Notes: a model not told the origin generated them from the letters alone. Counted from the stretch's first letter, positions 16,570 through 25,471 are shown. The stretch: 64,000 bases of DNA from JANSWP01 sp041941305 (GCA_041941305.1 JBGTQJ010000003.1:186001-250000), one strand, 5' to 3'. A program made the numbers and translations.

Positions 16570-17208
16570 TTAAACCTGAATTTCTGTAACTTCCATTTCT
16601 GGTTTAGCATAGGAAAGGCGGGCAATCCTATTGGTCGAATGATAGGCATCTAAGCCAGAAACTGTAAGGCTTCCAGCTTTCTCTATATCCAAATAACCAT
16701 CGGCTGAAAGGCAAGACTTTGGAATAAACAGTTCTACAATCTCACCTATCATGAGAATAGTACCATTGGATTGAATATCTAACTTTTCCCTAAACTTCAA
16801 TCCCATTCTTATTGAACTTTCCTTAACGAAAGGTGCTGGAAAACCGTCCAGATACTCAGCTGCTAAACCTACTTGCTCAAATTCTGAAATATCAATAGGG
16901 TACCTCGCTGAAGTTTGATGGGCTTTTTTATAAAAATCAATATGGATATGGTTGAAAGTATAAAACCCAGTATCCAGAATATTTTGATAGGTATTCCTGG
17001 GTACAACAGCTGGTCGCATTACAAAGCCCATCAATGCAGGGTTGGATCCCAAATGCACCACAGAACTGACAATTGCAAGGTTTTCATTTCCTTTATTATC
17101 AACTGTTCCCACCAAATTGGCACTTTTAAAACCACTGAGGGAATTGATAAGCCGCAATCGGAATAGCTTTTCCATATTGCGTAAATCCTCTGTTTGAAGT
17201 CTCTGCAT
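16570..17208 (-). CDS. Flavin reductase family protein
   Basis: The 212-residue product is a split-barrel flavin-binding protein (DIM6/NTAB type). It has NSLSGFKSANLVGTVDNKGNENLAIVSSVVHLGSNPALMGF near the N-terminus, where SS/SVVH and the PAL motif contact FMN in relatives, and TGFYTFNHI in the centre. These enzymes use NAD(P)H to reduce flavins in the cytoplasm. It is the first gene of a three-gene operon with DUF2256 (four bases downstream) and an FeS photolyase. Supply of reduced flavin to the photolyase is the obvious hypothesis but is not shown by sequence. An internal Met (residue 12) is an alternative start. Confidence 0.9.
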   Translation of the reverse strand: MQRLQTEDLRNMEKLFRLRLINSLSGFKSANLVGTVDNKGNENLAIVSSVVHLGSNPALMGFVMRPAVVPRNTYQNILDTGFYTFNHIHIDFYKKAHQTSARYPIDISEFEQVGLAAEYLDGFPAPFVKESSIRMGLKFREKLDIQSNGTILMIGEIVELFIPKSCLSADGYLDIEKAGSLTVSGLDAYHSTNRIARLSYAKPEMEVTEIQV

Positions 17209-17218
17209 TATCAGTTGT

Positions 17219-17290
17219 GTTTACGTGTTCATGTGTTCATGTGCTCTGTCTGGACCTAAAGACTTGAACATGCGAACACATGAACACAAT
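17219..17290. repeat. GTGTTCAT word-repeat hairpin
   Basis: The spacer has perfect 14-base arms at 17225-17238 and 17274-17287, made of GTGTTCAT words and their reverse complement, with an additional CATGTGC/GAACATGC pair inside. It begins immediately after the stop of the PDZ gene and ends about 20 bases before the flavin reductase start (minus strand). No U-tract follows on either strand. Confidence 0.7.
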
Positions 17291-17294
17291 CGAA

Positions 17295-17849
17295 TCAGTC
17301 AATTATGGGGTAATCATCAATTTTTATAATGATATCGTCATCTTGAATGCCTATGGACTTGGCAGTAGAATTCTTGACAACATCGATGCGCACACCTTCC
17401 ATGCCAGTTGGTAAAGCAGTATGATTGGCTTCTACGCCCAAAAATGGATCTTCGGCTCTAGTGCGTTTGCTGTTATCTGTTTCCCCCTTGGTACCCAAAA
17501 TGACTGTCTGGCTCATTTTTTCACCATTTCTAATGAATTGGACTGTGGTCGCATTGCCGGGTTGAAAATTTTCCAATACATCTCCAACGTCATCATGAGC
17601 TCCAAATCCGTAATCACCAATTTGGTAGATGTAGTCAAAAGCTTGTAAACCTGCTCTTTCGGCAGATGAATTGCCGATGACATTCGTTAAATATGCTCCA
17701 TAGGGATTCTCAAATCCCAGTTTTTCTGCTTTTTTCACGGATACAGAATTGGAATGTACTCCCAGGAAGGCATTGGGGGTGTTGTTTTGAGCAGGACTCA
17801 ATTGAGTAAGGACAGAAAATAAACTGAAAGTGAAGATTAGCGGTTTCAT
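17295..17849 (-). CDS. Exported PDZ-domain protein, second PDZ cut short
   Basis: The 184-residue protein has a signal peptide ending near LSPAQN, then two PDZ domains: FLGVHSNSVSVKKAE...SSAERAGLQAFDYIYQIGDY and FLGVEANHTA...STAKSIGIQDDDIIIKIDDY. The second stops at PIID, right after the strand that normally leads to the last helix and strand of a PDZ fold, so the C-terminus is missing about 30-40 residues. The stop is followed directly by a word-repeat hairpin, which may mark an insertion or deletion point. There is no protease domain, so it would be a binding or scaffold protein in the periplasm. Function unknown. Confidence 0.8.
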   Translation of the reverse strand: MKPLIFTFSLFSVLTQLSPAQNNTPNAFLGVHSNSVSVKKAEKLGFENPYGAYLTNVIGNSSAERAGLQAFDYIYQIGDYGFGAHDDVGDVLENFQPGNATTVQFIRNGEKMSQTVILGTKGETDNSKRTRAEDPFLGVEANHTALPTGMEGVRIDVVKNSTAKSIGIQDDDIIIKIDDYPIID

Positions 17850-17917
17850 GTTGAACTATTTTTTTGGTTAGAAATAATTGTCGGATTAGTTACGAATGAA
17901 ATCGCTTTTCGGATTTT

Positions 17918-18616
17918 TTAAGGTTCAAATGGTACTCCAATTGCCTGCAAGAATTCTTGTTTTACACTTCGGTTTAAGAATTTTCCACCATACTCAGCTG
18001 TAATGGTAGAACTACCATGATGTTTGATTCCACGGGACTGTACACAGAAATGTTCAGCATCAATATAAACTGCGATGTCATCTGTTTCTAATACCTTTTT
18101 AAGCTCCATAAATATTTGTTGTGTCAAACGCTCTTGTACTTGAGGTCGACGGGCGAAAAACTCCACTATTCGATTGAGCTTTGACAAGCCAATCACTTTT
18201 CCAGAAGAGAAATACGCAAGATGGGCCTTACCTCGAATCGGAAGAAAATGATGCTCACATGTAGAATGTAATGGGATATTTCTTTCGATGACCATGTTGC
18301 GGTAACCAAACTTGTTCTCAAAAAGGGTTATAGCTGGTTTGTTATCTGGACTTAAACCACCAAATATTTCTTTAACAAACATTTTGGCGACCCTTCGAGG
18401 AGTTCCGCTTAGACTATCATCGTTTAGGTCGAGTCCTAAAATATCCATGATCTCGGCAAATCGCTCTTCTATAGCAAAAATCTTTTCTTCCTCAGTTAGG
18501 GAAAAAGCGTCTTGTTTAAGAGGCGTATCAATTGAAGTTGCAATATGATTGTCACCAATTTCTTCCAATAACTGAGTGGTGTTTCCGTTTAGTGATTCTT
18601 TTAATAAATGATTCAT
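17918..18616 (-). CDS. folE: GTP cyclohydrolase I
   Basis: This 232-residue cytoplasmic enzyme converts GTP to 7,8-dihydroneopterin triphosphate, the first step to folate and related pterins. The zinc ligands are visible as C120 (STCEHH), H123 and C191 (HFCVQSRG). The catalytic region LPIRGKAHLAYF and the conserved ARRPQVQERLT are intact. The first 40 residues (to DAFSLTEEEK) are a variable extension seen in many bacterial FolE proteins. It is transcribed on the minus strand towards the PDZ gene. On the other side is a 400-base structured spacer shared with the divergent fasciclin gene. Confidence 0.97.
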   Translation of the reverse strand: MNHLLKESLNGNTTQLLEEIGDNHIATSIDTPLKQDAFSLTEEEKIFAIEERFAEIMDILGLDLNDDSLSGTPRRVAKMFVKEIFGGLSPDNKPAITLFENKFGYRNMVIERNIPLHSTCEHHFLPIRGKAHLAYFSSGKVIGLSKLNRIVEFFARRPQVQERLTQQIFMELKKVLETDDIAVYIDAEHFCVQSRGIKHHGSSTITAEYGGKFLNRSVKQEFLQAIGVPFEP

Positions 18617-18880
18617 AAGAGTTTGATTTCTAAATGGTTGTAATAAATTTTTATTGTCTATTCCTACAGTTATTACTGCTCATAATTCATCCAAACCACC
18701 TTCAAAACAGGACAGAATAGAAAAGGTTTAAAACCAAAGTAGAATCGGTGTCTTTGTCGTCTTCTGGCAATTTTGTTTAATTTTTTTAGAAAAAGTTTAA
18801 ACAAAATTTCTTGACCCCTGTTTGGTAACCGATTATAAAGTTAATCACTCATTTAAAACAACAGAATATTTAAGTTTCAC

Positions 18881-18923
18881 CTCTGCGGCATTACGTCTAA
18901 GGCGCTCTCCGCAGAGATTTTTT
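18881..18923 (+). terminator. Terminator-like stem with T-run in the fasciclin leader
   Basis: Perfect 8-base G/C-rich arms are followed at once by ATTTTTT. It lies between the likely promoter and the fasciclin start (19017), so it could act as an attenuator. Confidence 0.5.
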
Positions 18924-18924
18924 G

Positions 18925-18974
18925 GGGAAGTCAATGACAAAAATTGAATTTTCAATTCTTGTCATTGACTTCCC
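18925..18974. repeat. 24-base inverted repeat in the fasciclin leader
   Basis: Arms 18925-18948 and 18951-18974 differ at one position and are separated by two bases. The structure ends about 40 bases before the fasciclin ATG. Confidence 0.75.
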
Positions 18975-19016
18975 TGGAAGCAACCAATTCATTTTTTCTA
19001 ATCTAAAAAATCTCTT

Positions 19017-19955
19017 ATGAAAAACTTGAAAAATCTCTTAGGACTTTTCTTAATCACTTTTGTAGCCGTCTCATTTGTAGCATGTGATGATGACGATGAT
19101 GTAACACCAACACCTGAACCGCAATCAATCGTAGAAATTGCTGTTGACAATCCAGATTTTAGCACCCTTGTGGCTGCTCTATCTCGGGTAAATCTAGTTA
19201 GTGCATTGGAAGGCGATGGTCCTTTCACTGTTTTTGCACCTACCAATGCTGCTTTTGATGCTTTAGGTGTAGATCTAAATACTATTTCAGACGAAGCCTT
19301 GACTGAAATTCTACTTTACCACGTATTGGGCGCTGAAGTATTTGCAGGTGATATTGCAGATGGTCAAACTTATGTGACCACTGCGGCTGCAACTGCTCCT
19401 GGTGAAAACCAATTGTCTATGTTGATTGAAAAATCGGGAGGGGCTGTTACCATCAATAATGCAGCTAACGTAACAACTGCAGATGTAGATGCAACTAACG
19501 GAGTTATTCACATCGTGGATGCAGTTATCATGCCTTTGGATGTAGTGGGACATGCAGTTGCCAACACTAATTTTTCTTCTTTAGTGAGTGCTCTAGGAGC
19601 TGCTAATGGTGACTTGGTAACTGTTTTGAGCGGTGATGGTCCTTTTACTGTATTTGCACCAGTAAATAGTGCTTTTGATGAAATTGCTAATGTTATTGCT
19701 ACGCTATCAGCTGATCAAATCGCAACAGTCTTGACTTACCACGTAGTAGGTGGTGCCAATGTGCGTTCTACTGACTTGACTAACAATATGGAAGTAACTA
19801 CTGTTAATACCGAATCCTTCATAGTTAATTTGGGAAATGAAGTTACAATTGCTGATAACCAGGGTAATACAGCAACTGTGATCTTGACGGACGTTCAAGC
19901 CACGAATGGTGTTATTCACGTCTTGAACAAAGTGATTTTGCCTGAGCAGATTTAG
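19017..19955 (+). CDS. Fasciclin (FAS1) two-domain surface lipoprotein
   Basis: The 312-residue protein has a lipoprotein signal with Cys23 in VACDDDDD. The acidic run after Cys resembles the surface-export signal of Bacteroidota lipoproteins, so exposure on the outer surface is likely. Two FAS1 domains follow (about 38-175 and 178-312), each with the H1 motif GPFTVFAPTNAAFDAL or GPFTVFAPVNSAFDEI and the H2 motif TNGVIHIVDAVI or TNGVIHVLNKVI. FAS1 domains mediate adhesion. It is monocistronic: a long structured leader precedes it and a rho-independent terminator follows at 19991. Substitution of function is not possible from sequence alone, but adhesion or matrix binding is the family role. 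Confidence 0.94.
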   Translation: MKNLKNLLGLFLITFVAVSFVACDDDDDVTPTPEPQSIVEIAVDNPDFSTLVAALSRVNLVSALEGDGPFTVFAPTNAAFDALGVDLNTISDEALTEILLYHVLGAEVFAGDIADGQTYVTTAAATAPGENQLSMLIEKSGGAVTINNAANVTTADVDATNGVIHIVDAVIMPLDVVGHAVANTNFSSLVSALGAANGDLVTVLSGDGPFTVFAPVNSAFDEIANVIATLSADQIATVLTYHVVGGANVRSTDLTNNMEVTTVNTESFIVNLGNEVTIADNQGNTATVILTDVQATNGVIHVLNKVILPEQI

Positions 19956-19990
19956 TAGTCTTCAGGTTTAAAATTACGAACAGATGAATG

Positions 19991-20022
19991 GCGGTGATCT
20001 CATTGAGGTCACCGCTTTTTTG
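19991..20022 (+). terminator. Rho-independent terminator after the fasciclin gene
   Basis: Stem GCGGTGATCT / AGGTCACCGC (19991-20000 and 20006-20015, one mismatch) with a short loop is followed by TTTTTT. Confidence 0.85.
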
Positions 20023-20078
20023 TTTTTATTAAATCAAATCATATAATTCCTGGAAATCTTAGCTCACAAATCGTGCAA

Positions 20079-20112
20079 TTTGAGGAGATATTTTTTCCTT
20101 TCCTTACCTTCG
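20079..20112 (+). promoter_or_regulatory. Bacteroidota-type promoter of the SnoaL-like gene
   Basis: TTTG at 20079-20082 and TACCTTCG at 20105-20112 are spaced by 22 bases, fitting the -33/-7 layout with one mismatch in the -7 box. The ATG follows at 20125. Confidence 0.45.
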
Positions 20113-20124
20113 TGGAAAAATTAT

Positions 20125-20694
20125 ATGAACACCAAAGCCTATATCCTTATCTCTTCGATGTGCTTTCTGAATTTAGCAATTTTTAGTTGTCAGTCGGAGA
20201 ATACGAATCTGCAAGAACCTTCTCGAACTCAACAAGTCCAGGAAACTGCTGAAGCTTACTTTGCCACCTTTTCCGATAGAAAGGACTGGGACAAACTTTG
20301 CTCCTTTTACAGAGAAGATATGGTGTTTGAAGACGTCCTACTGCATCTTCGTTTGGACAGTCTTTGGAAATTCAAGCGTTTTTATAATTGGCCAGATACT
20401 GCCTTCAAAAAATTGTCTCCAGACCAGGAGCATCTGACTATCAGAAATTTAGTGGTGAATGATAGCATTGCAGTTGCTTATGGCCGTGTCAATCCTTTCT
20501 ATTGGCAGGGACATTTAATCGATTCGGGTTGGGGGATGGAATTCACGATCTGGTTATATTTTGATGAGGAACTGAAAATACGGAAACAAGTCGATTGGTT
20601 TGAATATGATGATACGACTTTGGAGAGTATGATCAATCGTTATCGAACCCAGGGTGTAGATAAGATTCCGGATTGGTTGGATTTGAGCAGATAA
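20125..20694 (+). CDS. SnoaL/NTF2-like lipoprotein, function unknown
   Basis: Read from ATG 20125 (189 residues); the TTG at 20080 would place 15 basic residues before the signal and overlaps the promoter. A lipoprotein signal ends at FSC (Cys22). The rest (VQETAEAYFATFSDRKDWDKLCSFYREDMVFEDVL to VDWFEYD) has the helix-helix-strand pattern of SnoaL-like/NTF2-fold proteins, with several aromatic residues lining the expected pocket. Such domains bind small ligands or act as isomerases, and no catalytic set is recognisable here. It is separate from the fasciclin gene by a terminator and may be co-transcribed with the downstream membrane protein (88 bases). Confidence 0.65.
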   Translation: MNTKAYILISSMCFLNLAIFSCQSENTNLQEPSRTQQVQETAEAYFATFSDRKDWDKLCSFYREDMVFEDVLLHLRLDSLWKFKRFYNWPDTAFKKLSPDQEHLTIRNLVVNDSIAVAYGRVNPFYWQGHLIDSGWGMEFTIWLYFDEELKIRKQVDWFEYDDTTLESMINRYRTQGVDKIPDWLDLSR

Positions 20695-20782
20695 AAAACT
20701 GCTTTTTGGCAATATTGATGAACAATTTTTAACTACCTTTTGACCAGGTTTGGACAACATACACTTCAATAGCGAAACGAGA

Positions 20783-22339
20783 ATGACCACAGACCCTCAT
20801 CACCTTTCCAAAAAAGAAGACTTGTGGGCAATACCTTCCAATATAATTGATCAGATCAATCCTGTAGTTTTGATTTTCTTGGTGCTATGTATCAATTGCC
20901 TGTCTTACGTACCCTTTTCCAATGAGGAGCAATACCTGCTGTACGCACGTCAGCATTTCAATCCGGATTGGATGCCCAATTCCTTTATGGCGAATGAATT
21001 TCCTGGAAACAGATTATTGTATGAATGGCTTTTTGGATGGATGGTCCATTGGTTTGGTTTTGAAACGACCATTTTTGTTGGTCGGTTACTTAATTTCGCC
21101 TTGTTGGCGATTCCGCTGGCTGGTCTTTTCAGATTGCTCAACTTTTCAAATACAGACATCTTTATTTTGCTGCAAGCCTATCTGATGTCCAGTCAAAACT
21201 TCTATGCTGGGGAGTGGATTTTCAAAGGCATGGAAGCCAAAACCTTTGCCTATATTTTTGTTTTTTGGGCTTTGTTGGCGTTTTTGAAAAACAGATACTA
21301 TCAGGCAATAGGATTAACCGTTTTGGCAACCTGGTTTCATATTTTGATTGGTGGTTGGTTTGCGATTTGTTGTTTTTTGGTGTTGTTAATCAAAAAAGTT
21401 GCATGGAAAGATTTGATAAAAATGGGATTACTTTTTGCAATCCCTCTGCTTCCCCTTTTGTATTATCTTTCTAAAAACCTTTTAATAGAAACCCCAGATG
21501 AAGTGGCTGGAGTCAATCTCGATCATATTTATGTGTATTTCCGCAATCGCCATCACATAGGGCTTTTTTACGATTTTGGATATTTTTTCAAAAAACATGC
21601 TTTTGGTGTTAGTTTGGCAATCCTGGCTGTTCTGTTTTTCTTCAAAAAGAAATATGCGGAAGCAACAGTTTCAACACTTAAAACGATGATGCTCGTTATG
21701 TTGAGTATTGGTTTTGTGTTTCTGGGGATTAGTCTAATGGATAAACTATTTTTTAATTTATCGGGAGGCTTTTTGCTAAAAAGTTATCCCTGGCGAATGC
21801 AAGGATTGGCTTTTCTGATTTGTTTTATGCTTTTGTGGAATTGGGTTAAAAATTCCAATCCAGATATAATCAATTTACCAAAAATAACCTCCTTCTTAAT
21901 CTTAATTTGCTTACTATTTGGTTTTAATAAATTGAGAAAAAACATTTCAGGTATGCTGAATTATCAAAACCATCATGCCTACAACGAAGCCCTGGATTTT
22001 TTAAAAGCCCATACAAAAGAGGGCGCCACTGTAATGGTACTAAATCATGCGGAAGATTTAGAAAGTGGACTGGGATATCGTGATGAATTCAGCCTGGATT
22101 TGATTCGGAGAACAGAACGAGACAATTTTGTAGTTTACAAGTTTGTTCCCGGGGGGACACTGAAGTTATACGAATGGTACAAAAGACTATTGTTGGTCAA
22201 TGAGATACGAAAAAATCCGAATGCATTCTCAGAACTGACAAGAGATTATCAAATAGATTATGTTTTGACGGAAAAGGGATATAATATGCCATTGGAGCGG
22301 GTTTTTGAAAATGAAGCGTTTCAGATTTATAAAAAATAA
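20783..22339 (+). CDS. Polytopic membrane protein, DUF6798-like C-terminus
   Basis: I prefer ATG 20783 (518 residues) to the TTG at 20750. The protein has about ten membrane segments between residues 40 and 400, with long cytoplasmic or periplasmic stretches such as NEFPGNRLLYEWLFGWMVHWFG. A soluble C-terminal region follows (NYQNHHAYNEALDFLKAHT, RRTERDNFVVYKFVPGG, YVLTEKGYN). The layout recalls membrane glycosyltransferase-like proteins of the GT-C type and the DUF6798 group, but I see no DXD or other catalytic signature that I can trust. Possible roles are transfer or flipping of lipid-linked sugars. The neighbours give no further hint. Confidence 0.6.
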   Translation: MTTDPHHLSKKEDLWAIPSNIIDQINPVVLIFLVLCINCLSYVPFSNEEQYLLYARQHFNPDWMPNSFMANEFPGNRLLYEWLFGWMVHWFGFETTIFVGRLLNFALLAIPLAGLFRLLNFSNTDIFILLQAYLMSSQNFYAGEWIFKGMEAKTFAYIFVFWALLAFLKNRYYQAIGLTVLATWFHILIGGWFAICCFLVLLIKKVAWKDLIKMGLLFAIPLLPLLYYLSKNLLIETPDEVAGVNLDHIYVYFRNRHHIGLFYDFGYFFKKHAFGVSLAILAVLFFFKKKYAEATVSTLKTMMLVMLSIGFVFLGISLMDKLFFNLSGGFLLKSYPWRMQGLAFLICFMLLWNWVKNSNPDIINLPKITSFLILICLLFGFNKLRKNISGMLNYQNHHAYNEALDFLKAHTKEGATVMVLNHAEDLESGLGYRDEFSLDLIRRTERDNFVVYKFVPGGTLKLYEWYKRLLLVNEIRKNPNAFSELTRDYQIDYVLTEKGYNMPLERVFENEAFQIYKK

Positions 22340-22633
22340 TTAATAAAAATAGTGGACAATGCCCTCAGGCTCCTTTGCTTTCAACTGCTACTGCAAATGT
22401 ATAGAAAATTTAGGTAATACGTATTTCTTTGAAAACCAAAGTTTAATTGAAATGATTGTTTGGGGGTTGTAATTATGTCGCGAAATGATATCCTTGATGT
22501 CTTTCACCCTTCCTTAAGCCCCTCATTTTTAGAATAAGTAACTTATACTAAACCAAGCAAATAGAATTAAAAGGAAATTTCACCAAATTCTCCTTACTTT
22601 TAGAAATGTCATTTTTCTTAAACCAATTTGGTC

Positions 22634-25282
22634 ATGAGAAACTCCTTGCTCCTTTTCTTGTTGTGTTGTAACCAAGCTTTTTTTGCTCAACAATTAAACT
22701 TTAATAATGGAAGGACCTATGCCGTCGTTGTTGGCATTTCCGACTATCAGAATGAAGCTATTCCCGACCTACGCTTTGCAGATAAGGATGCAATGGCCTT
22801 TGCCAATTTCCTACGCTCGCCTGCAGGTGGAGCTTTAGTTAAAGATCACCTCAAAATTTTGATCAATGAACAAGCCACAGTTGCAAGATTTGCCATTGCG
22901 CTGGATTGGCTAATGGAAGTCGCTAGTGAAAATGATCGTGTTATTATTTACTTTTCCGGACATGGCGATGTGGAAAGAAGGACATTGACACAACCAGGAT
23001 TTTTGCTTTGTTGGGATGCTCCTGGCAGAGTTTATATGGCAGGAGGTGCATTGGCCTTAACCATGTTGCAAGAAGTAATTTCGACTATTTCCATTCAAAA
23101 CAAAGCTAAAGTTATACTGATAGCCGACGCTTGCCGGGCGGGAAAGTTATCTGGTAGCAAGGTTGGAGGTTCACAACTTACAAATTCCAATTTGGCAAAG
23201 CAATACGCCAATGAAATCAAAATTCTCTCCTGCCAGCCCGATGAATACAGTATTGAAGGAGAGCAGTGGGGTGAAGGGCGAGGTGTTTTCAGTTATCACT
23301 TGCTGGATGGTTTATACGGTATGGCAGATGGCAATGAAGACTTGAATGTCAATCTAAAGGAAATCGACCGCTATTTAGAAGATCATGTATCTAAAGAAGT
23401 GGCACCTCATAGCCAAAACCCGATGACGATCGGAAATAAAATGGCAAAATTAACGGATGTTTTTCCGGAAGTTTTAGAACAATTGAGAGGCAAGAAAAAA
23501 GGGCAGTTGCAAATTTTTACTGCTACTGAATCAAAAGGAATAGAGGATGATGTTTTATCCAAAGCAGATTCCACGATTGTAGAAATGTACCTGGCCTTTA
23601 AACAGACTTTGAAGGACAAGCAGTTTTTAGAACCGGAATTAGCTTGTGCGGATTATTATTATGTACGATTGAGTTCCGAGCTGCAATTGAAACAGTTGCA
23701 TTCTTCCATGCGTCGCAATTATGCTGCAGCATTACAGGATGATGCACAGCAAGTCTTAAATACAATGCTCAGATCGGGGTTTACTGACCAAATATTGGTT
23801 AGAGCAAAGGCAAATGATATCTATGGAAAGTATCCTGCCTATCTGGACCGTGCTGCTCAATTGTTGGGAGAAGAACACTACATGTATCATCTTCTCTTGG
23901 CTAGAAAATATTTTTTTGAAGGTATGATCCAGAAGGAAGGAAGAGATAAACGACTTGCCTTTCATAAAGCCTTGGGCAAACAAGCCGAAATGGCTCACGC
24001 TATGATCCAATTGGCAAGTTCTTATAAAAAGGAACAGTTAGATTCCGCCGTATATTACACTAGACAAGCAGCTGCCCTTGTTCCATCCTGGGTAGAACCC
24101 TATTTGGTCTTATCAGATTTTTATTTCATAAAGTTAAATCAATATGACAAAGCTGAAGAAATGCTGCAAATGGCTGGGCAGATTGATTCCACTTCGGCAA
24201 TTGTTTGGTATAAAAAAGGGCAATTTTATAAAAACCAAAGAAAATATTCGTTGGCTGAAAAATGGCTATTAAAAACTATTGAGGGAACTAGTGAAGATAT
24301 TTGCTTTCCTTGTGCGCATATTGTATTGGGAAATATTTACCAGTATACTAAACGATATGATGAAGCAGAACAACAATTTCAAAAAGCTCTCCAACTGGAT
24401 TCCACCCTTGTGTATAAAAACAATAGCTTTTGTTCCCCTTGTGCAATTTACAATTTGGGATTGATATTCTTGAGAACCGATAGGTATGATGAAGCAGAAC
24501 AACAATTTCAAAAAGCCATCCATGTGGATTCAAATTTTATTAAAGCTATTAGAAGTCTGGAATGGCTTTACCAGGAAACGGAACGTTTTGATTTGGCAGA
24601 GCAGCAATACCGGAAAGCTCTGAAAATTGATCCCTTAAATTTGTGGACGCTTACAAGTTTGGGATGGCTTTTTTGGTGTACATTACGCTTTGACCTGGCG
24701 GAGCAACAATATTTGAAAGCCCTGAGTATTGATTCCCTAAATGTGTGGACACTACATAGTTTGGGAAATGTTTATAAAAACTGGGGACGATATGATAAGG
24801 CAGAATATTATTTGAAAAAGTGTATTGAAATTGATTCTACTTTTTACTCTGCTTATTCTAATTTAGGAGGTCTTTATCAGACGCTACAACGTTGGAAGGA
24901 ATCTGTGTTGATGATCCAAAAAGCTATTGAGTATTCGCCATCTTCAAATTGGTTTTCCTATGCTTATCTTGTCAATGCATACACCCATCTTCCCGGTCGC
25001 CTGGAGGATGCAAAAAAAGAATTGGGAAAGGCACTGGAAATTGACCCCGATCAAGCCTATACCTACTTTTTCTTTGCTCAGTTGGCAGTTAAAAAACAAC
25101 AACCAGAAAGTGTTTGGCAATACCTTGAAACAGGCTTGGAAAAAATCATTGGACTCGATGAACTTGAAACATATCTAATGAGGACCTATTTGCAGTCCCA
25201 ACCAGATTTCGAAAAAATGAGAAAGGAGCCGAAATGGGAAGCATTGATGAAAAAATACTTCTCAGAAGATATGAGTGATTGA
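22634..25282 (+). CDS. Secreted caspase-like (C14) peptidase with TPR repeats
   Basis: Read from ATG 22634 (882 residues), the protein has a signal peptide to about FFAQ. A caspase-fold domain (residues about 26-280) carries YAVVVGISDY, the catalytic His in IIYFSGHGD (H110) and Cys in LIADACRAG (C167). A helical linker follows, then at least eight TPR units from about residue 440. Two of them (AEQQFQKALQLDS and AEQQFQKAIHVDS) are nearly identical in DNA at about 24354-24400 and 24483-24530. Metacaspase-like proteins cleave after basic residues and TPRs recruit partners. With a signal peptide this one acts outside the cytoplasm, an uncommon location for a caspase homologue. Transcribed alone. 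Confidence 0.9.
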   Translation: MRNSLLLFLLCCNQAFFAQQLNFNNGRTYAVVVGISDYQNEAIPDLRFADKDAMAFANFLRSPAGGALVKDHLKILINEQATVARFAIALDWLMEVASENDRVIIYFSGHGDVERRTLTQPGFLLCWDAPGRVYMAGGALALTMLQEVISTISIQNKAKVILIADACRAGKLSGSKVGGSQLTNSNLAKQYANEIKILSCQPDEYSIEGEQWGEGRGVFSYHLLDGLYGMADGNEDLNVNLKEIDRYLEDHVSKEVAPHSQNPMTIGNKMAKLTDVFPEVLEQLRGKKKGQLQIFTATESKGIEDDVLSKADSTIVEMYLAFKQTLKDKQFLEPELACADYYYVRLSSELQLKQLHSSMRRNYAAALQDDAQQVLNTMLRSGFTDQILVRAKANDIYGKYPAYLDRAAQLLGEEHYMYHLLLARKYFFEGMIQKEGRDKRLAFHKALGKQAEMAHAMIQLASSYKKEQLDSAVYYTRQAAALVPSWVEPYLVLSDFYFIKLNQYDKAEEMLQMAGQIDSTSAIVWYKKGQFYKNQRKYSLAEKWLLKTIEGTSEDICFPCAHIVLGNIYQYTKRYDEAEQQFQKALQLDSTLVYKNNSFCSPCAIYNLGLIFLRTDRYDEAEQQFQKAIHVDSNFIKAIRSLEWLYQETERFDLAEQQYRKALKIDPLNLWTLTSLGWLFWCTLRFDLAEQQYLKALSIDSLNVWTLHSLGNVYKNWGRYDKAEYYLKKCIEIDSTFYSAYSNLGGLYQTLQRWKESVLMIQKAIEYSPSSNWFSYAYLVNAYTHLPGRLEDAKKELGKALEIDPDQAYTYFFFAQLAVKKQQPESVWQYLETGLEKIIGLDELETYLMRTYLQSQPDFEKMRKEPKWEALMKKYFSEDMSD

Positions 25283-25393
25283 GAATTTTTATATAATGGT
25301 GTTAAATTTTACTAGCGGTTTTTTAAACCAATTCAGACAAATTTCCAATCAAGTCATCAGAATTAGTCTAAATGAGTTTGTAAAATAATTCCT

Positions 25394-25431
25394 AGTCAAG
25401 CAAACCCTTATTATTTCGAGTTTGCTTGACT
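25394..25431. terminator. Shared hairpin between convergent caspase and TonB genes
   Basis: Perfect 12-base arms at 25394-25405 and 25420-25431 (AGTCAAGCAAAC) lie between two convergent genes. No U-run follows closely, so a bidirectional terminator is likely but weak. Confidence 0.55.
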
Positions 25432-25471
25432 CCTATTGAAGATTTTATAATAATCCATTACATCCATAAAG

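Larger units (their letters stand above)
18617..19016. other. Divergent folE / fasciclin spacer with two leader hairpins
   Basis: There is no gene. A possible -7 box TAAGTTTC lies at 18871-18878 in the fasciclin direction. Downstream come two structures: arms CTCTGCGG (18881-18888) and CCGCAGAG (18909-18916) followed by ATTTTTT, and a 24-base near-perfect inverted repeat (18925-18948 / 18951-18974). Confidence 0.6.

Noticed and set aside
16566..16649. Longer form of the DUF2256 protein
   Set aside because: It would overlap the flavin reductase end by 80 bases; the conserved domain starts at the ATG at 16565.
18617..19016. Riboswitch upstream of the fasciclin gene
   Set aside because: The hairpins fit no riboswitch class I know; reported only as attenuator-like structures.
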